From Epiperipatus broadwayi (Eukaryota > Onychophora > Udeonychophora > Euonychophora > Peripatidae), in NCBI GenBank assembly GCA_028023455.1, contig JAQFVV010000158.1, positions 1,426,001-1,490,000 on the forward strand: a DNA stretch of 64,000 bases. Direction: 5' to 3'. Under the pieces are notes generated by a model. It saw only the letters and a list, made by a program, of their open reading frames with translations. It made no database searches and was not told where the DNA came from. Shown here one piece after another: positions 1 to 12,035 of the stretch. Numbering within the stretch: the first letter of the stretch is position 1; every line of letters begins with the position of its first letter. Position numbers and translations under genes: made by a program.

Positions 1-719
1 CTAACAATTTCATTTTGGCTTCTTCTCTTCCAATTTGGAGGACTTTAATATGACATACAGGAAATTTGTGAATAAATAACTTCATATAACTATCTTTCTA
101 TTAATAAGTAGGAAAGGGTTCTTGCCAGAAAATTCTGACTTTTATATTAGCAGGCAATGCTTCATTACATGTTTAACATATTCCTAATAAAATTCCATCT
201 TTTCAGATCACTTAGTTTCAATAATATTATTAAATATTGATTGTACACAAAGAATATAGATTCCCACAGAGAAGACAATAAAAGTATTCTTTCCAAAACA
301 AACTAAAGAATCTCTGTTCTCAGGAATATATACTGCATTCTTAAAATAAGGAACTTTGAATTAGATTGAGTACAAGCCCTGAATTGCTTTTGTCAGCATT
401 GTATCACATACCATCAATCATGTCACTTTAACTAAAGACACAATTCTTGAGACTGCTTGCTCTGGCAGATGATTTGCACAAACAAATTATTAATATAACT
501 TCAACAAGTGGTGATTGGATTACAATAATGGTATTGAGAGATTAGTGACACCTTGAAAGTATATATAACAATAAAAAAGGAGATATTTCTTTGCAAGACC
601 ACATACCTTACTACTTAATCTAGGCAGTAAATCTGGTTGGTTTGAGATAACTGCCTTCAATTAAAATACCTAATTATATACTTATTTTAAAATCAAGTTT
701 CAAAGTAGAGAATTATTTA
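1..719. other. AT-rich intronic sequence, no feature seen
   Basis: No coding similarity, RNA gene or clear repeat is visible. By position it is inferred to be intron of the VPS4 gene, whose earlier exons must lie to the left of the window because I find no sequence encoding the AAA ATPase core in the first 9.8 kb. Confidence 0.4.
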
Positions 720-2690
720 ATCCCTCAAAAAAATTTCTGGGTTGCCCTGAAAATGACTGTGAATTTGCACCTAATGAATTCATACAAAAACTGGTTTCAA
801 TACCAGACACAAGTCCTTCTGGTGTGCATGGCATTCCTCATTTTGGGTATGCCCATTAGAGCCAGTTTACGCACAATTTTTTTTGCACATAGCTAACTTT
901 TTATCAAAATGTTATTACCACATCCATGGTTTACACCCTATATCAATAGTCCCACTTATCAAAAAACAGCAAAAGATCTTCATGATTACAAATTTAAGAC
1001 CTATCTCTATGAGTCTGCTTAGCATTAAAATTTTTGAGTCAGTGTTGAAAAATAAGGTGGAATCACATATATTGCCAGAGTTGTCAAAAATGCAATTACA
1101 AAGAAAGGAGCCTTCAGTGGCCAAGCAACATTTCTCTTTAAGATGGTAATTGAATCAGTTAGGAATGAAAAGAGATATAGTCTCCTAATGTTCAGCTACA
1201 TATTCAAGAAGCATTTGAAAAGGTTCCTATTGGCTACCTTATAATGACTAGCAAATACATTCAGTACCATAATTGCTTTTTTATATACTTACTAATCTTC
1301 TTATCAGAGAAATTCATATTACATTAAATGGTAGATACCCTTCACCTTTTGTCCCTTGTTACTTGACATCTGAAGGCTCCCTCTAAATGCTCTCCTTTTT
1401 TACATGGTATATAAATCCATTATTAACAAAAATTGAACAAGTACTGCCTGGAATATACACATTCCTGAACTAAAAGCTAATATTACTTGCATTACTTTTA
1501 TGGATGATGTATCAGTTTTTCTCTCTTCACAAAAACAAATCCCAATACTTCAAAAAAATTTGGCAGAATATTCAAATGAACATAAGTTCGAATTTAATAT
1601 AGAGAAATTGTATGCCTGGTCAATCTATACTGGGAAAATAAATAGATGATTCATTAAAAGAGAGCCAAGTCCATTTCTAGATTTTCCTTTTTACTTGAAT
1701 CTTCAAAGCACTGTGCATACAAGTTCAGAAAAAAATAAAGGTAAAATTGGAAAAATTATTAATTCACTTTCAAAATCTTATCTTTCACTCTACTCAAAGA
1801 TTTCACTATTTAATTCTCTCATTACAAAGATTACATATTTTTTCCCCCTGATACTATTCACATAAGCCTTTCCCAATAGCATATATTTTATGTGTAGAAA
1901 ACTTCTCTGGGGTAGTCAGTTGGTATCAATCTTTCTAAGGCATCTTCAATAACCATTAATGAAAAAATAGCTTAAGACTTAATGATATTAATATATTTAA
2001 AATACAAAAAACTCTACATTGAATTTCCTTGTAAAATTATACTCCCATTTAGAGATTGTATCAAAAATAATACCTATGGACAAACCACTTCCAGTTACTG
2101 GTATCTTAAAAAACTAATATTTCCATTACATACAATTCCAAGTTTCTCTTTTTGTCCATCTATCAATACTGAGATGTTTTTGAAATTACCCATCAACAGT
2201 TAAAAGATACTGTGGAGGAAACAGTATCAAAGTTTAATAACAAGCAACTTATTAGAAAATTTAGATTTAGGTCGTTTGATTTCCTAATCAAATTAAATCT
2301 GGATTCCCTACCTACATTCAATTTCTTCAGATTCAAAAGATATTGCAGAAATGTTAAAGATAAATGCTGGCTATACAGCAAACCAAAATCATTTGTTCTT
2401 TTAATGTGCTTGTTTTGATAGATTTCTGCAGAAATTCCTAGAGTATTCAACAATTTAAATACTAATTTAGAATCGTTAATTAACTTATATTCAAAGGATT
2501 TTTTGATGACATTAGGACAAGCACCATTGTATTATATGCATTATGGTATGCAAGATGCTCAAACAAGACATATACCTACATTTTTTCAATAAATTAAACA
2601 CATTTAGAGAAAGAGATAAAAAGACAATTTTTCATAAATATTTATAGCCATGTGTAATAAGGCAGAACCTGAGTCACTAACATTATAAGC
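720..2690 (+). mobile_element. Decayed LINE, reverse transcriptase remnant (L1/Tx1-like)
   Basis: Translation in shifting plus-strand frames gives a worn non-LTR reverse transcriptase. Around 935-1130 there is a 'PLIKK ... NLRPISMSLLSIKIFE' stretch, the fingers region before the palm. Around 1500-1600 there is 'TFMDDVSVFLSS', a variant of the YADD catalytic motif, followed by the usual 'ILQKNLAEYS' helix. Further downstream thumb and C-terminal-like sequence continues to about 2690 with many stops and frameshifts. The wording of the catalytic motif is closer to L1/Tx1-type elements than to the RTE copies elsewhere in the window. No intact frame remains; it is an old insertion in a VPS4 intron. 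The clade assignment is an inference from motif wording only. Confidence 0.6.
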
Positions 2691-3204
2691 ATCTCCAAAA
2701 TGATAGAATAATTTTGTCCTATTAGAAATAAATTGTAACCTCTATGTACTTTGAATGTATACCAAAAAAATAACCTTTTGAATAATCAATAAAACATCTT
2801 TGAAAATATATATAAAAAATAGAAAGCATTTTAATTTAAAAGATATTTTTCTGCTCTCAACCTTTTATCATTTTGCTATATGGGTTTTAAAAGACTTGTT
2901 AGTTTTGGTGGTGTTTTTTTATTTATGTGTAAACTTTTAAAATCACTGGTGATAATAGCTTCACAAATTCTCTAGATTTTGAGATATCAGCTGAAACATG
3001 GTGTGGACAATTATCAAATTCTGTTTGTTTCTTTCATTGAATATTTGAATATTGTGTTCTCGTTTTTAGAAAAAAATTAATTAACATAATCATTCTATCA
3101 GACAAGTAAGAAAAGAATAAGATATAGTGGTAAAAAAAAAATTAAGAAATTATATTTTTAGTTTGAGCTTTATATTTTTCTCATTCTAAATGTTAATTAA
3201 CTAT
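2691..3204. other. AT-rich spacer, no feature seen
   Basis: Intronic AT-rich sequence with A and T homopolymers between two LINE remnants. I see no gene or repeat structure. Confidence 0.4.
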
Positions 3205-3580
3205 CATCATTTACAAACATTTTTGATTCATTGCAGAATGAAGATGTATCCAACTTTAATCCAGTTTCTCTGATCTCTAGCTTTTCTTCTCTACATTACA
3301 CCAGCAAACTTATTTATTTCATCCATTCATATCATATGTGGGATTCAATTTAAGATTTCAATTGTCCATTCAATATCATCACTTCTAGCAATATATTCAG
3401 CCCATTTCTATTTCTGTCTTTTAATTCTTTGAATAATGCCAGTAATATCTGTTTATTTTCTCACCCATGTGTTTTGTTTTCGATACTTTCTTGTTTCTCT
3501 TAACACATATCTCTCCATGCTTTGTTGAATGGTCTTCTGTTAAGTGTCCAAACCTCAGAGCCATAAGTAAGAATTGGTAA

Positions 3581-3899
3581 TTAAACAGGAAAAACTCACT
3601 ATACGTATTACCACACACAGCAAGCTAGAGTAATCAATGGATGCCAGAAGGCTTGTGCATAAAATCACCATCTAGTGCTTACTCATCCAATATCCCCAGA
3701 CTAGTTTCTGGCTTGTGGTCTTCGTCAGTGAGGAGCCTTGGATCTGAGAGCACTGCACCTACATCTTATTCACAAGCCTTCTGGCATCCATTGATTACTC
3801 TAGCTTGCTGTGTGTGGCAATACGTATAGTGAATTTTGCCTGTTTAATAACAATTAGAAGCAAGCATAAGAAATGGTGATCATGTGATGTTTGTTGGCT
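3581..3899. mobile_element. SINE-like inverted-dimer insertion F1
   Basis: A 319-bp insertion in LINE copy C, flanked by the 13-bp direct repeat TAAGAATTGGTAA (3568-3580 and 3900-3912). The uninterrupted LINE sequence matches copy A across the site, so the boundaries are well defined. Inside, about 80 bp at the left (from 3581) is repeated in inverted orientation up to 3847, with a unique centre at about 3665-3770. A further 50 bp beyond the right arm (AGAAGCAAGCATAAG onwards) is shared with the other copies. A long target duplication points to target-primed reverse transcription rather than a cut-and-paste transposon. No coding capacity. Confidence 0.75.
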
Positions 3900-4789
3900 T
3901 AAGAATTGGTAAAGTATATTTATTTAAAAACCTTCCTTTTCAAATATGTAGGCATATTTTCTTTTATATTATATTATTTCTCCCAAAAGCACTCCATCTA
4001 AGTTTAATTCTATGATTAATTTCATCCATTATGTCTCCACCTATATTAATAATCAGATCAAGATAATTGTAGTCGTTATCTTCCTCTTGTTCATCATTAT
4101 TAATCCTAATTTTCTTCTTTTGAAAGAAAAATTCATTGAGCATTAATTTAATCTTTTCTGCATTTATCTTCAGTCCAGCTTTCTTGCTTTCATCTGATAA
4201 TTCTTGCAATATTTTCTAAAGCATTATTTGCAACAATATCATCATCTGCAAAATCTAGATGTCTTAAATAATCTCCCATTTACTTTTATTCTCTTTGCTT
4301 TCCATTTTAAATCATAAAATATTTCTTGTAAAACTGCTGTAAAAAGTTTTGGAAATATGAAATCATCTTATTGCATAATCTTCTCAATGTTAAATCTTAT
4401 TAATATCACTACATAATTTAATCATGGTTGTTAAATTTTGGTATATATTCATCAGAATATGACAATATCCTGGGTCTATATCTTGTTGATCCAAAGTTTT
4501 AATCACTGTAGATATACTTATAGAATGAAATGTCTTTTTATAATCTATAATCCAAAACATAATGGCAACATTCATTGGTTCTTTCTAGAATTTCTTTCAA
4601 AACTTGGATGTGATCCTCTGTGCTAAAATTATTTTTAAATCCATCTTGGTTTTTAAATGGTTGGTTAAAATCCAACGTTTGCTATAGACAAATTGTAATT
4701 ATCTCGGTAAAAATTTTTTTTTAGATCTGATAAAGTCTGATAGGTCTGTAATTTCTAATATTTTTATCTTCTTTTTTAAATACCATTAT

Positions 4790-5440
4790 TATAATGAATA
4801 ATAAAAATCATATACAACAACTATATATATATATACATATTAGTAATAATATATTTATGTAATAGTTCTATATGATTTTTATTATTATTAATATATGTAT
4901 ATAATATTTAAATACAAGTATAGTGTCTATACTGAATTTAATGTAATTAGAAAGAATTTGATCTCAGACTTTTAAGCTCCCTACAGCTATCCACTCTATC
5001 GTATACAAATGATCTTTAATATAGGTATTTCATGCTGAACCAGCACTCATCAGTTGATGTAGATCACATATATATATAACCATGCTCAGTTTATATTAAA
5101 ATAGCAAATCTTCAAACTCTAAGAGGCAGACTTCACTTTTCTTCAACTATCCATACTATTGAAAATTTGATGATGGAATGCTCAAAGCCCTTGTTGATGT
5201 TAATATTATTGTCATTCCCATGTTGACTTCTAATCACCCTGACCACTTACGTATAGAATCTTAATATGTCCATTTAAATACTCAGAAGAGGGATGGGCAA
5301 AATACAAGCTGAATATGTAATATTTAAATACAAATATATTGTTTATACTGAATTTAATATAATTAGAAAGGTGTTATATATGATTTACATTCATTATTAT
5401 TTATATGAAAGAACAGCATAATGAATTTCGTTAATTTCCA
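4790..5440. repeat. Tandem dispersed repeat inserted in LINE copy C
   Basis: LINE homology stops near 4790 and resumes near 5441. The insert shares about 400 bp with the tandem repeats at 46611-47610 (for example 'CCAGCACTCATCA', 'AGAAGAGGGATGGGCA'). The motif AATATTTAAATAC followed by related sequence occurs at 4913 and again at 5319, a period of 406 bp, so at least part of a second unit is present. The outer ends (about 4785-4815 and 5388-5418) are roughly inverted copies of each other around ATCATATA/TATATGAT. No open frame. Confidence 0.6.
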
Positions 5441-5888
5441 TTTTTGATGATATTAATATTACTATTGCATTCTTCTCATCATCTTATACATCTTTATCAT
5501 TTAGACATTCGATATATAACTTTACCAACAATTTTTCTATTTGTTCACCATCAAGTAACTTTATATACATATCGTGGAATTTATATTTGCTAATAAGAAT
5601 ATGTGTAATGCTTTTTTTAAAAAAAATTAATGTTTTGAAATCTTATTAAAATTCATAGTAATATTAATAATTTTCATTGTACTGTAATTTAGTCTTTCAT
5701 ACTAAAATATTCTTGTATAAACCCTTTACACGATTATAAAGGGAATGGGTATATAAATGTCACTCATGTTTTAGAAAATTTGCTAAATCAAATGTTCTTA
5801 CAGAACTTTCAAATTTAGAAAATGTTACATCTTAATTATAGCAAGTATTTGGATTTAGCATTGTCATCAATGCCATTACTTTCCAATT

Positions 5889-8560
5889 TTGAATGAGCTT
5901 TTTTTTTATCTGATTACTTCTGAAGAATTAACTTTAAATAATAATGTTAATAAACTTGCAGTACAATCTTTTACATTTTCATTGAATTTTGTTAATGGAA
6001 ATACAAAAGGAATACATTTGATTAGGAAAGATGATAAAGATAAATTACAAAGAGAAATTTACATTGAAATTAAAAATAAGGAAAATTTATTACTGGATAG
6101 TTCAATAATTAGAGTGTGGGAATATAATAGTAAGAAAGGTATGTAAGAGTAAGTTTAATAGATGCTGGAGTTTTAGATATTATTAAGGTTATAAATAAAA
6201 ATAATAATGTAGTGTTGGTAATGATAAATGTTAATTATTCAAAAGAATACTGTAAAGTGATTGGAAGGTATGATTATGTGTTTGAAGAAAATGAATGAAC
6301 ATGTAGGAGTTATAGAGTTAATACTGAAATTTTATAATGAGATAAATTTAAATAATATTTTTTGTAGGATTAATTTGAGGTAAAATTTCTAGGTGAGAAA
6401 AAATGGCATGTTTTTATATGTTAAATGTGTGTATCAGAAATAGAAATTTATTTATAAAGGATGTATTACATATATTAGAGAAAAGAATAAAATACTGAGT
6501 GAATTAATTTACATTGAATTTAGTTATTCGTTTAATTAAAAAAAGTGAAGTGGACAAAGGTGTGATATCAGAGATAGAAATGGAAAGGAAATATATATTT
6601 CTTTTAAGATAGAAGAAAATATGAATGAAGATAGAATGATGAATGATGTAGAGTTGATTCCTGGAATAATTGTAATTTTAAAAAAAATTTAATCAAAGAT
6701 ATAAATTTAAAAATTGATTTTGCAAATCCTTAAAAAGAATGGAGATATGAATGAAAGATGAATAAGTATTCTATTTTCACAAATTTGAATTTAAAAAATG
6801 ATAAAGAATGATAGTAAGAAAGACAATAATATAAAGATTAATATTAAGGAGGGTATGTGAATTAGAATAATTATTTTTTTTTAAAAAAGGAGCTAGAAAT
6901 AAATTAATACAGATAACATAATAATAAGTTAATTGAAGAAATGACCAATGGAAAAGACTTGTGAAAAATTTTGAACAGATATTAAGACGAGAAATAAAAA
7001 ATAAGATATAGGGATAAACTTAAAATTATACTCAAAAGTTTGTAATAAGAATCATCAATGATGGGAAAATTGTAAATGAATGTGATTTATTAGAAAGTTG
7101 ATTCAAGAAAAAATGAATAGAATGGTGCTTTTATAATTGAATCAAACAATAAATAAATTAAAAAAAGAAAAGGCTAACTGATATGGCAAATGAAATTTTA
7201 ATAGATATGGAAAAAATAAAAGCTTTGTTTAAAAGAAAGTTTTAATAAAGTTATAGTTAATAATGAAAATCTAAATGTAGTGGAGAGTGGTTTGTGAATT
7301 AGTTTGTATAAAGAAAGGAACAAGGATTTTAAATTATTAATGAACTATAAACCAATAACAATAACTTCTATATATTGTTATATGTATCAAAGAATGAGAT
7401 GGACAAAAACACATAAAATTTAGGAAAAAATTCAGAATGGATTTCATTTAAGGGATCATATAGGAAATAATTTATTCATTGCTATTTCGTTTATTAAAGT
7501 GTCTTGTAAGAAAAACAAACAATTTTAGCATTTTTAGATATAATTTTGTGATTTTAAAGAATGATTAGGAATTTTTACAAGGCTAATTTTTATAAATACC
7601 AATTGAGGAATATAGAGTAGAAGAATTTAAAGATTGGGAATAGTAGGGATTGATATTTTTTGCAAGTAATGTAAATGATATGGAGTTTTCATTAAAGAAA
7701 ATGAAATTCAGTGAGGCAGTATCTGAAATATTAATAATTAACTAAAAAATAGAGGATATTTTTTCTCAAAGAAATAGTAAATAGGTGTTTAGATATTTTG
7801 TGAAATGTGTAATAGAGTAGTTGTAAAGACAATTGAGAATTAGAATTGAGAACAAAAAGCACAAAATAGAATGGAATTATTTAAAAATCTGGTTTGTTTC
7901 TCATATAACAAATATGATGGCCATTACCTGTTTTAATATTTGGAAAGATTTTACAGAATATAAAATTATTAAATAGAAAATTTATTTCTATGCATTTGTG
8001 TAAATAATTGATTGTAGAGAATATATATAGTTATGAAGATGGGAGAAAAAAACTTTCACAAAATGATTAGAGTAAAAGAAATAGAATTATGGAAAATTAA
8101 TGTGAATAATAATAAAAAATAGTTTAGCATTATATAAAAAAAATGTATGCAAAATAATATACACTAATATTAAAGGGAGCTTATTGTTATTTGGTGCAAT
8201 GGTAAGATTTGGTGTCCAGATAAAGATTAAAATTTAAGTCGAAAATATGGTAGTGGAGTTTTGACTATTTATTTTTGAATGTAAAGTGTGAAAAAACATC
8301 AGAAACAGTTGTAGAGAAAGTTGTTTTAACATAAAGATGAAAAAAGCAAAAGTGATAGAGATTTTTTTTATTGTTTTTTTTTTTTTGTTTGAATCTTTAT
8401 GGCAAGAATGAGGAATATAAGAATAGGGTATTAGAACTTTATGAAACAGCTTTTTTGAAAATAGAAAAAGAAAAGAAACACATCAGTGCTTAGCGAATTA
8501 TTTGATGATTGTAAATTAGGAGATAATAGGAGTAAGAAGTTAATGAATTTTCTTTAGTAT
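5889..8560 (+). mobile_element. Heavily decayed LINE of a second lineage
   Basis: The plus strand becomes purine-rich and codon-like. It opens with an 85-codon frame at 5889-6146 (lysine/glutamate-rich, not identified) and continues in broken frames. Near 7330-7540 the translation gives 'MNYKPITITS', then 'KIQNGFHLRDHIGNNLFIA' and an 'AFLDI'-like end, which is the LINE reverse transcriptase pattern NYRPI-TS ... QNGF ... AFLDI. Around 8250-8300 'LFIFECKV' resembles the C-terminal LFECP-type zinc motif of CR1/I-type LINEs. Stops are very frequent, so this is older than the RTE copies. Boundaries are approximate and the lineage is uncertain. Confidence 0.5.
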
Positions 8561-9803
8561 ATAATGATTTCGGAGAGAGAGAATTTATAGTCTAAGAATA
8601 TGGTGTGAACACATAAATTTTTGACTTCATTTAAGGAGAATCATTTTACATCACATACTATATCAGTTATGTAATATAATAAATTATGTTATTAATTATA
8701 TATAAATATTAAATGTAAATGAAATATCAGGGTTAGTGCGTGTATAATTTATTGTAGTAAAAATATATACTAACATTTTGGCTGAATCACACCGTCCATC
8801 AAATGGGAATAAATATTATGAAAACAGTTGTAGAGGCACTTTAAACATTGACTTATAATAATACTGAACGTTCTACCAATAGAAAACATGTAGAAATAAT
8901 AAACATAAGAAATTATTTAGATTAATGATTTTTTTTAAAGGTCTTCCAAATAGGATATAATTTTTGTGTATCATCATGCATGACAATATAATCTGGCGTT
9001 TAAAAGATCTCAATAAGTTTATCTGATCTGGTATATATTTTTACTACATGGATTAACCCGGATAATAATTCATTTATATATGTAGCCCGAGAAAATCTTT
9101 GTTATTAATATAATAAATATTAAATGTGCACAGATTAATATATGTGATATTTAAATAGAAATAAATAATATGACCTGAAGTTATGTATAAACAAAACTTG
9201 TACATCATTAAATGCAAAGAATAGAATGGAGCACTTATGCTTTGAGCTTATGATGGATTTAAGCATTGTTGATTAAATAGATAATGAAATTTGTATATTA
9301 ACCTGACTTAAATATGATTAAATTATTCTGAGATTACAATTGAATATTTAGAGAATAAAGGTGGTGTCTCATTTTTAACAACCTCATATTAATAAAAAGT
9401 CAGTTTTATGAATGTAAATATTAAATACACATAGCTTAATACGTATGAAATATAAACAGAAATAACATCCCTGGAATAGAATAAATGTAGCTACATAGTA
9501 GATATATTACTACTCCTTAAATTTCAAACATATATATATATAGACTGTGTGTTTTGATAGTTTAACAAAAACTAACTATTAAAGAAAACTCAAATGCATT
9601 TTGAATATATTAGTAGAAAATAATAAGTAATGTATAATAATTTGTTCTCAATCTTCAGTAATATTTGTAACATTAAAATTCATGTTTCAATTTAACAGTA
9701 AAATCAGCTTAAAATTAATAAATATATATATTATTATGCTTTTTACTGAATTTTTAGTTTTATTTTTCTTATTTTGAAGAAATTAAAATATACTTTTTAA
9801 TAG
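8561..9803. other. VPS4 intron sequence before the penultimate exon
   Basis: AT-rich intronic DNA ending in the acceptor tract TTTTTAATAG at 9794-9803. I see no further exon, repeat or RNA gene. Confidence 0.5.
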
Positions 9804-9944
9804 GTACGAGGTCCATCTCGCTCAGATCCAGATATTATTGTTGACGATCTCCTAACTCCTTGTCTACCTCATGTTCCAGGAGCAATTAAGATGACTTGGG
9901 TTGAAGTTCCTGGAGATAAATTATCAGAACCTGTAGTTTCTATG
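9804..9944 (+). CDS. VPS4: VPS4 AAA ATPase, penultimate coding exon
   Basis: A 141-nt exon of exactly 47 codons, phase 0 on both sides, with acceptor ...TTTTTAATAG before it and donor GTATGT after it. The translation starts [10 protein letters not shown], continues with DDLLTPC and PGAIKMTW, and ends [13 protein letters not shown]. This is the region between the AAA+ small domain and the C-terminal helix of VPS4 (Vps4 oligomerisation domain, with the beta-domain region just before it). VPS4 is the hexameric ATPase that disassembles ESCRT-III polymers on endosomes, at cytokinetic bridges and on the nuclear envelope. The exon joins directly in frame to 18252-18353. Known vertebrate proteins have the same order: VRGPSR, DDLLTPC, GAI-MTW, VPGDKL-EPVVSM. 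Upstream exons with Walker A and B are not in the window. Confidence 0.95.
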
Positions 9945-10483
9945 GTATGTAATGAAATGTCTTATAACTTTAAAATTTTGTATTTTTTTTATAAAGTATA
10001 TTGCACATTATATATATATTAGGGATGAATGTTTTATTATTATGAGCAAAATTGTACTCTTCAAAGTTTTAAAAGAAATGTAATATAGTTTTTTTTAAAT
10101 TTATATGAAGTTCTGTAAATATTTTTAAAAATGAGGTAAATTAATGTTAGTCATGATCTTAGCACTAGGATGACCTTCCCACCATTTATGAAATTTGCAT
10201 TAAATTACAGTTTTTATTTTTACAGTTATCATATCAATATTTATCTGATCTATCTAAATTAAACTGGAACCTTTGATCTCTAACAATAGCTTGATATCTA
10301 TTTAGCAACCACCATTGAAGTGCTTTGTTAGGTTGTCGATGACAATCCAACTAAAAGCATCCTAAGTCTATTTGTGTCCTGAGAAAATATGAAGGTTTAC
10401 TGGCTTAATATCGAATAGCAGATTTAGGGTATTGCATGTAACCTTTAAAATGATAGCATTTATATTTGTGTGTGAATATATAT

Positions 10484-11247
10484 TAATTATCAATAAAGCA
10501 AGTCATATATAATGTGACATTACTTTTATAAGCTTGTATTTCCAAAAATGTAATACAGAGAGCATACCAATAGCTCAAATAAGCTCTTAATTAATAAGTG
10601 CGGTAAGAGAAAATATTTAAAATCTCTATACGAAATACTCTTATCCCCAGACCAATTGTTTTTGAGCTTATGGCTCACCTCAGTGAGGAGCTAGAATATT
10701 CAAACACTAGATCTAAAATATAAACTCAAAACCCAGCACTTATTTCATATGTAATATTTAAGTAGAAACTCTGAAGTTTTTGGACATGAAAATGTCTTTT
10801 ACTCCAGCTATCTTAGCTATATGGGACTGAACCAAATTCAGATCTACCATATATTAATAGCCTCAGTATAGCCAAAGCCATAACGGTAAAATTATAATTA
10901 TCAATAAAGTAAGTCATATATAATGTGACATTACTTTTATAAGCTTATATTTACAAAAATGTAATACAGAGAGTGTATCAATAGCTCAAACAAGCTCTTA
11001 ATTGATAAATGTGGTAAGAGAAACTATTTAAAATCTCTATCTGAAATACTCTTATCCCCAGGCAATTGATTTCGAGCTATGGCTTACCTCAGTGAGGAAC
11101 TAGAATATTCAAACACCAGATCTGAAATATAAACTCAAAACCTAGCACTTATTTTGTATGTAATATTTAAGTAGAGTTAGATAGCTGGAATAAAAGACAT
11201 TTTCATAACCGAAAACTTCAGAGTTTCTACTTAAATATTACGTATTT
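10484..11247. repeat. Duplicated 280-bp repeat with an inverted tail
   Basis: A unit beginning AATTATCAATAAAG (about 10484-10768) is repeated in direct orientation at about 10897-11172, roughly 90 percent identical by eye. The sequence just after unit 1 (about 10750-10825, containing AAACTCTGAAGTTTT and AAAATGTCTTTTA) reappears after unit 2 in inverted orientation (about 11174-11247). The phrase TATCCCCAG...CCTCAGTGAGGA is also found, diverged, in the centre of the SINE-like insertion F1 (3700-3750), so the two may belong to related families. No coding capacity. Confidence 0.65.
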
Positions 11248-12035
11248 TTCTTTATCATTAACTTCAATCATTATTAATCCACTTTCCGGTTGAAGTTTAT
11301 AAACTTCTTTATTTTCAATCATTAATCTTACATGTTATCTCTTCAAGTCAGCACCATTTGTTTTGTTTTTTACAGATTTATGTATTTTTTCATTTCACTT
11401 TCAATCTCTCTATTGATTTTAATATATCAACACACTTCCAAAATGATATTTACAAACTTCTTTATTTTTATTGATTACAACTCTTTGGATTTTCGTGTTT
11501 CTTTATCATTTTAATAAATAAAAAAAATGTAAATATTGAATATATGACACCTTAGAGTCAGCCGGATGGCAATCTTTCCGACAGGCAAACTATGTACGAT
11601 ATTTATATATTTTTAATACAATTACACACATATAAGTTTTGATTTACATATTACTTTTTTAATCTTCCTCAATGTCTTATAAGATCTTTAATTTTTAGAC
11701 TATTTTTAATTTAATATAGTTTTATTTCCATATTTCACATAAAGAAGGACCAGTGCTTGACAAAATTGTTTCCTGTAATCTCTTTGGGAGATATTTCAGG
11801 AATCTATTAAAGCATTTAAACATTAATTTTCAAGTTTCCTTAGTCCCTTAGTCAGTTATACTTCTTACTATCAAATATTTTATCACACTTTATTGACTAT
11901 AATGTTTTCAACCCATGCACCAAAACCATTGTATTATTATGTTGATGGAAAACTTTTAATATTTTCTCTTATTTGTTTAAATGCCTTAGATTCTTCATTA
12001 TATATAAAATGGTTTTCTTTTTGATCTATAAAATA

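Larger units (their letters stand above)
3205..5580 (-). mobile_element. RTE-type LINE copy C, decayed and twice interrupted
   Basis: Minus-strand copy of the same family as 47828-50791. Its 3' end is near 3205, beside the reverse complement of the ATGATGATA-type tail. At 3964-4209 it reads 'MQELSDESKKAGLKINAEK' and further RT C-terminal sequence, matching copy A with no gap. At 4390-4575 it reads 'DYKKTFHSIS' and 'DIDPGYCHILMNIYQN', the RT motif A region. The 5' part stops near 5580 (about 5450-5540 matches the 'YTKCLNDKDVPDDW' region of copy A). Two insertions split it: a SINE-like inverted dimer at 3581-3899 and a tandem-repeat insertion at about 4790-5440. Stops and frameshifts throughout; dead. 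Confidence 0.85.

Noticed and set aside
3641-3829. 62-codon plus-strand frame
   Set aside because: Lies entirely in the SINE-like inverted dimer F1; repeat-derived.
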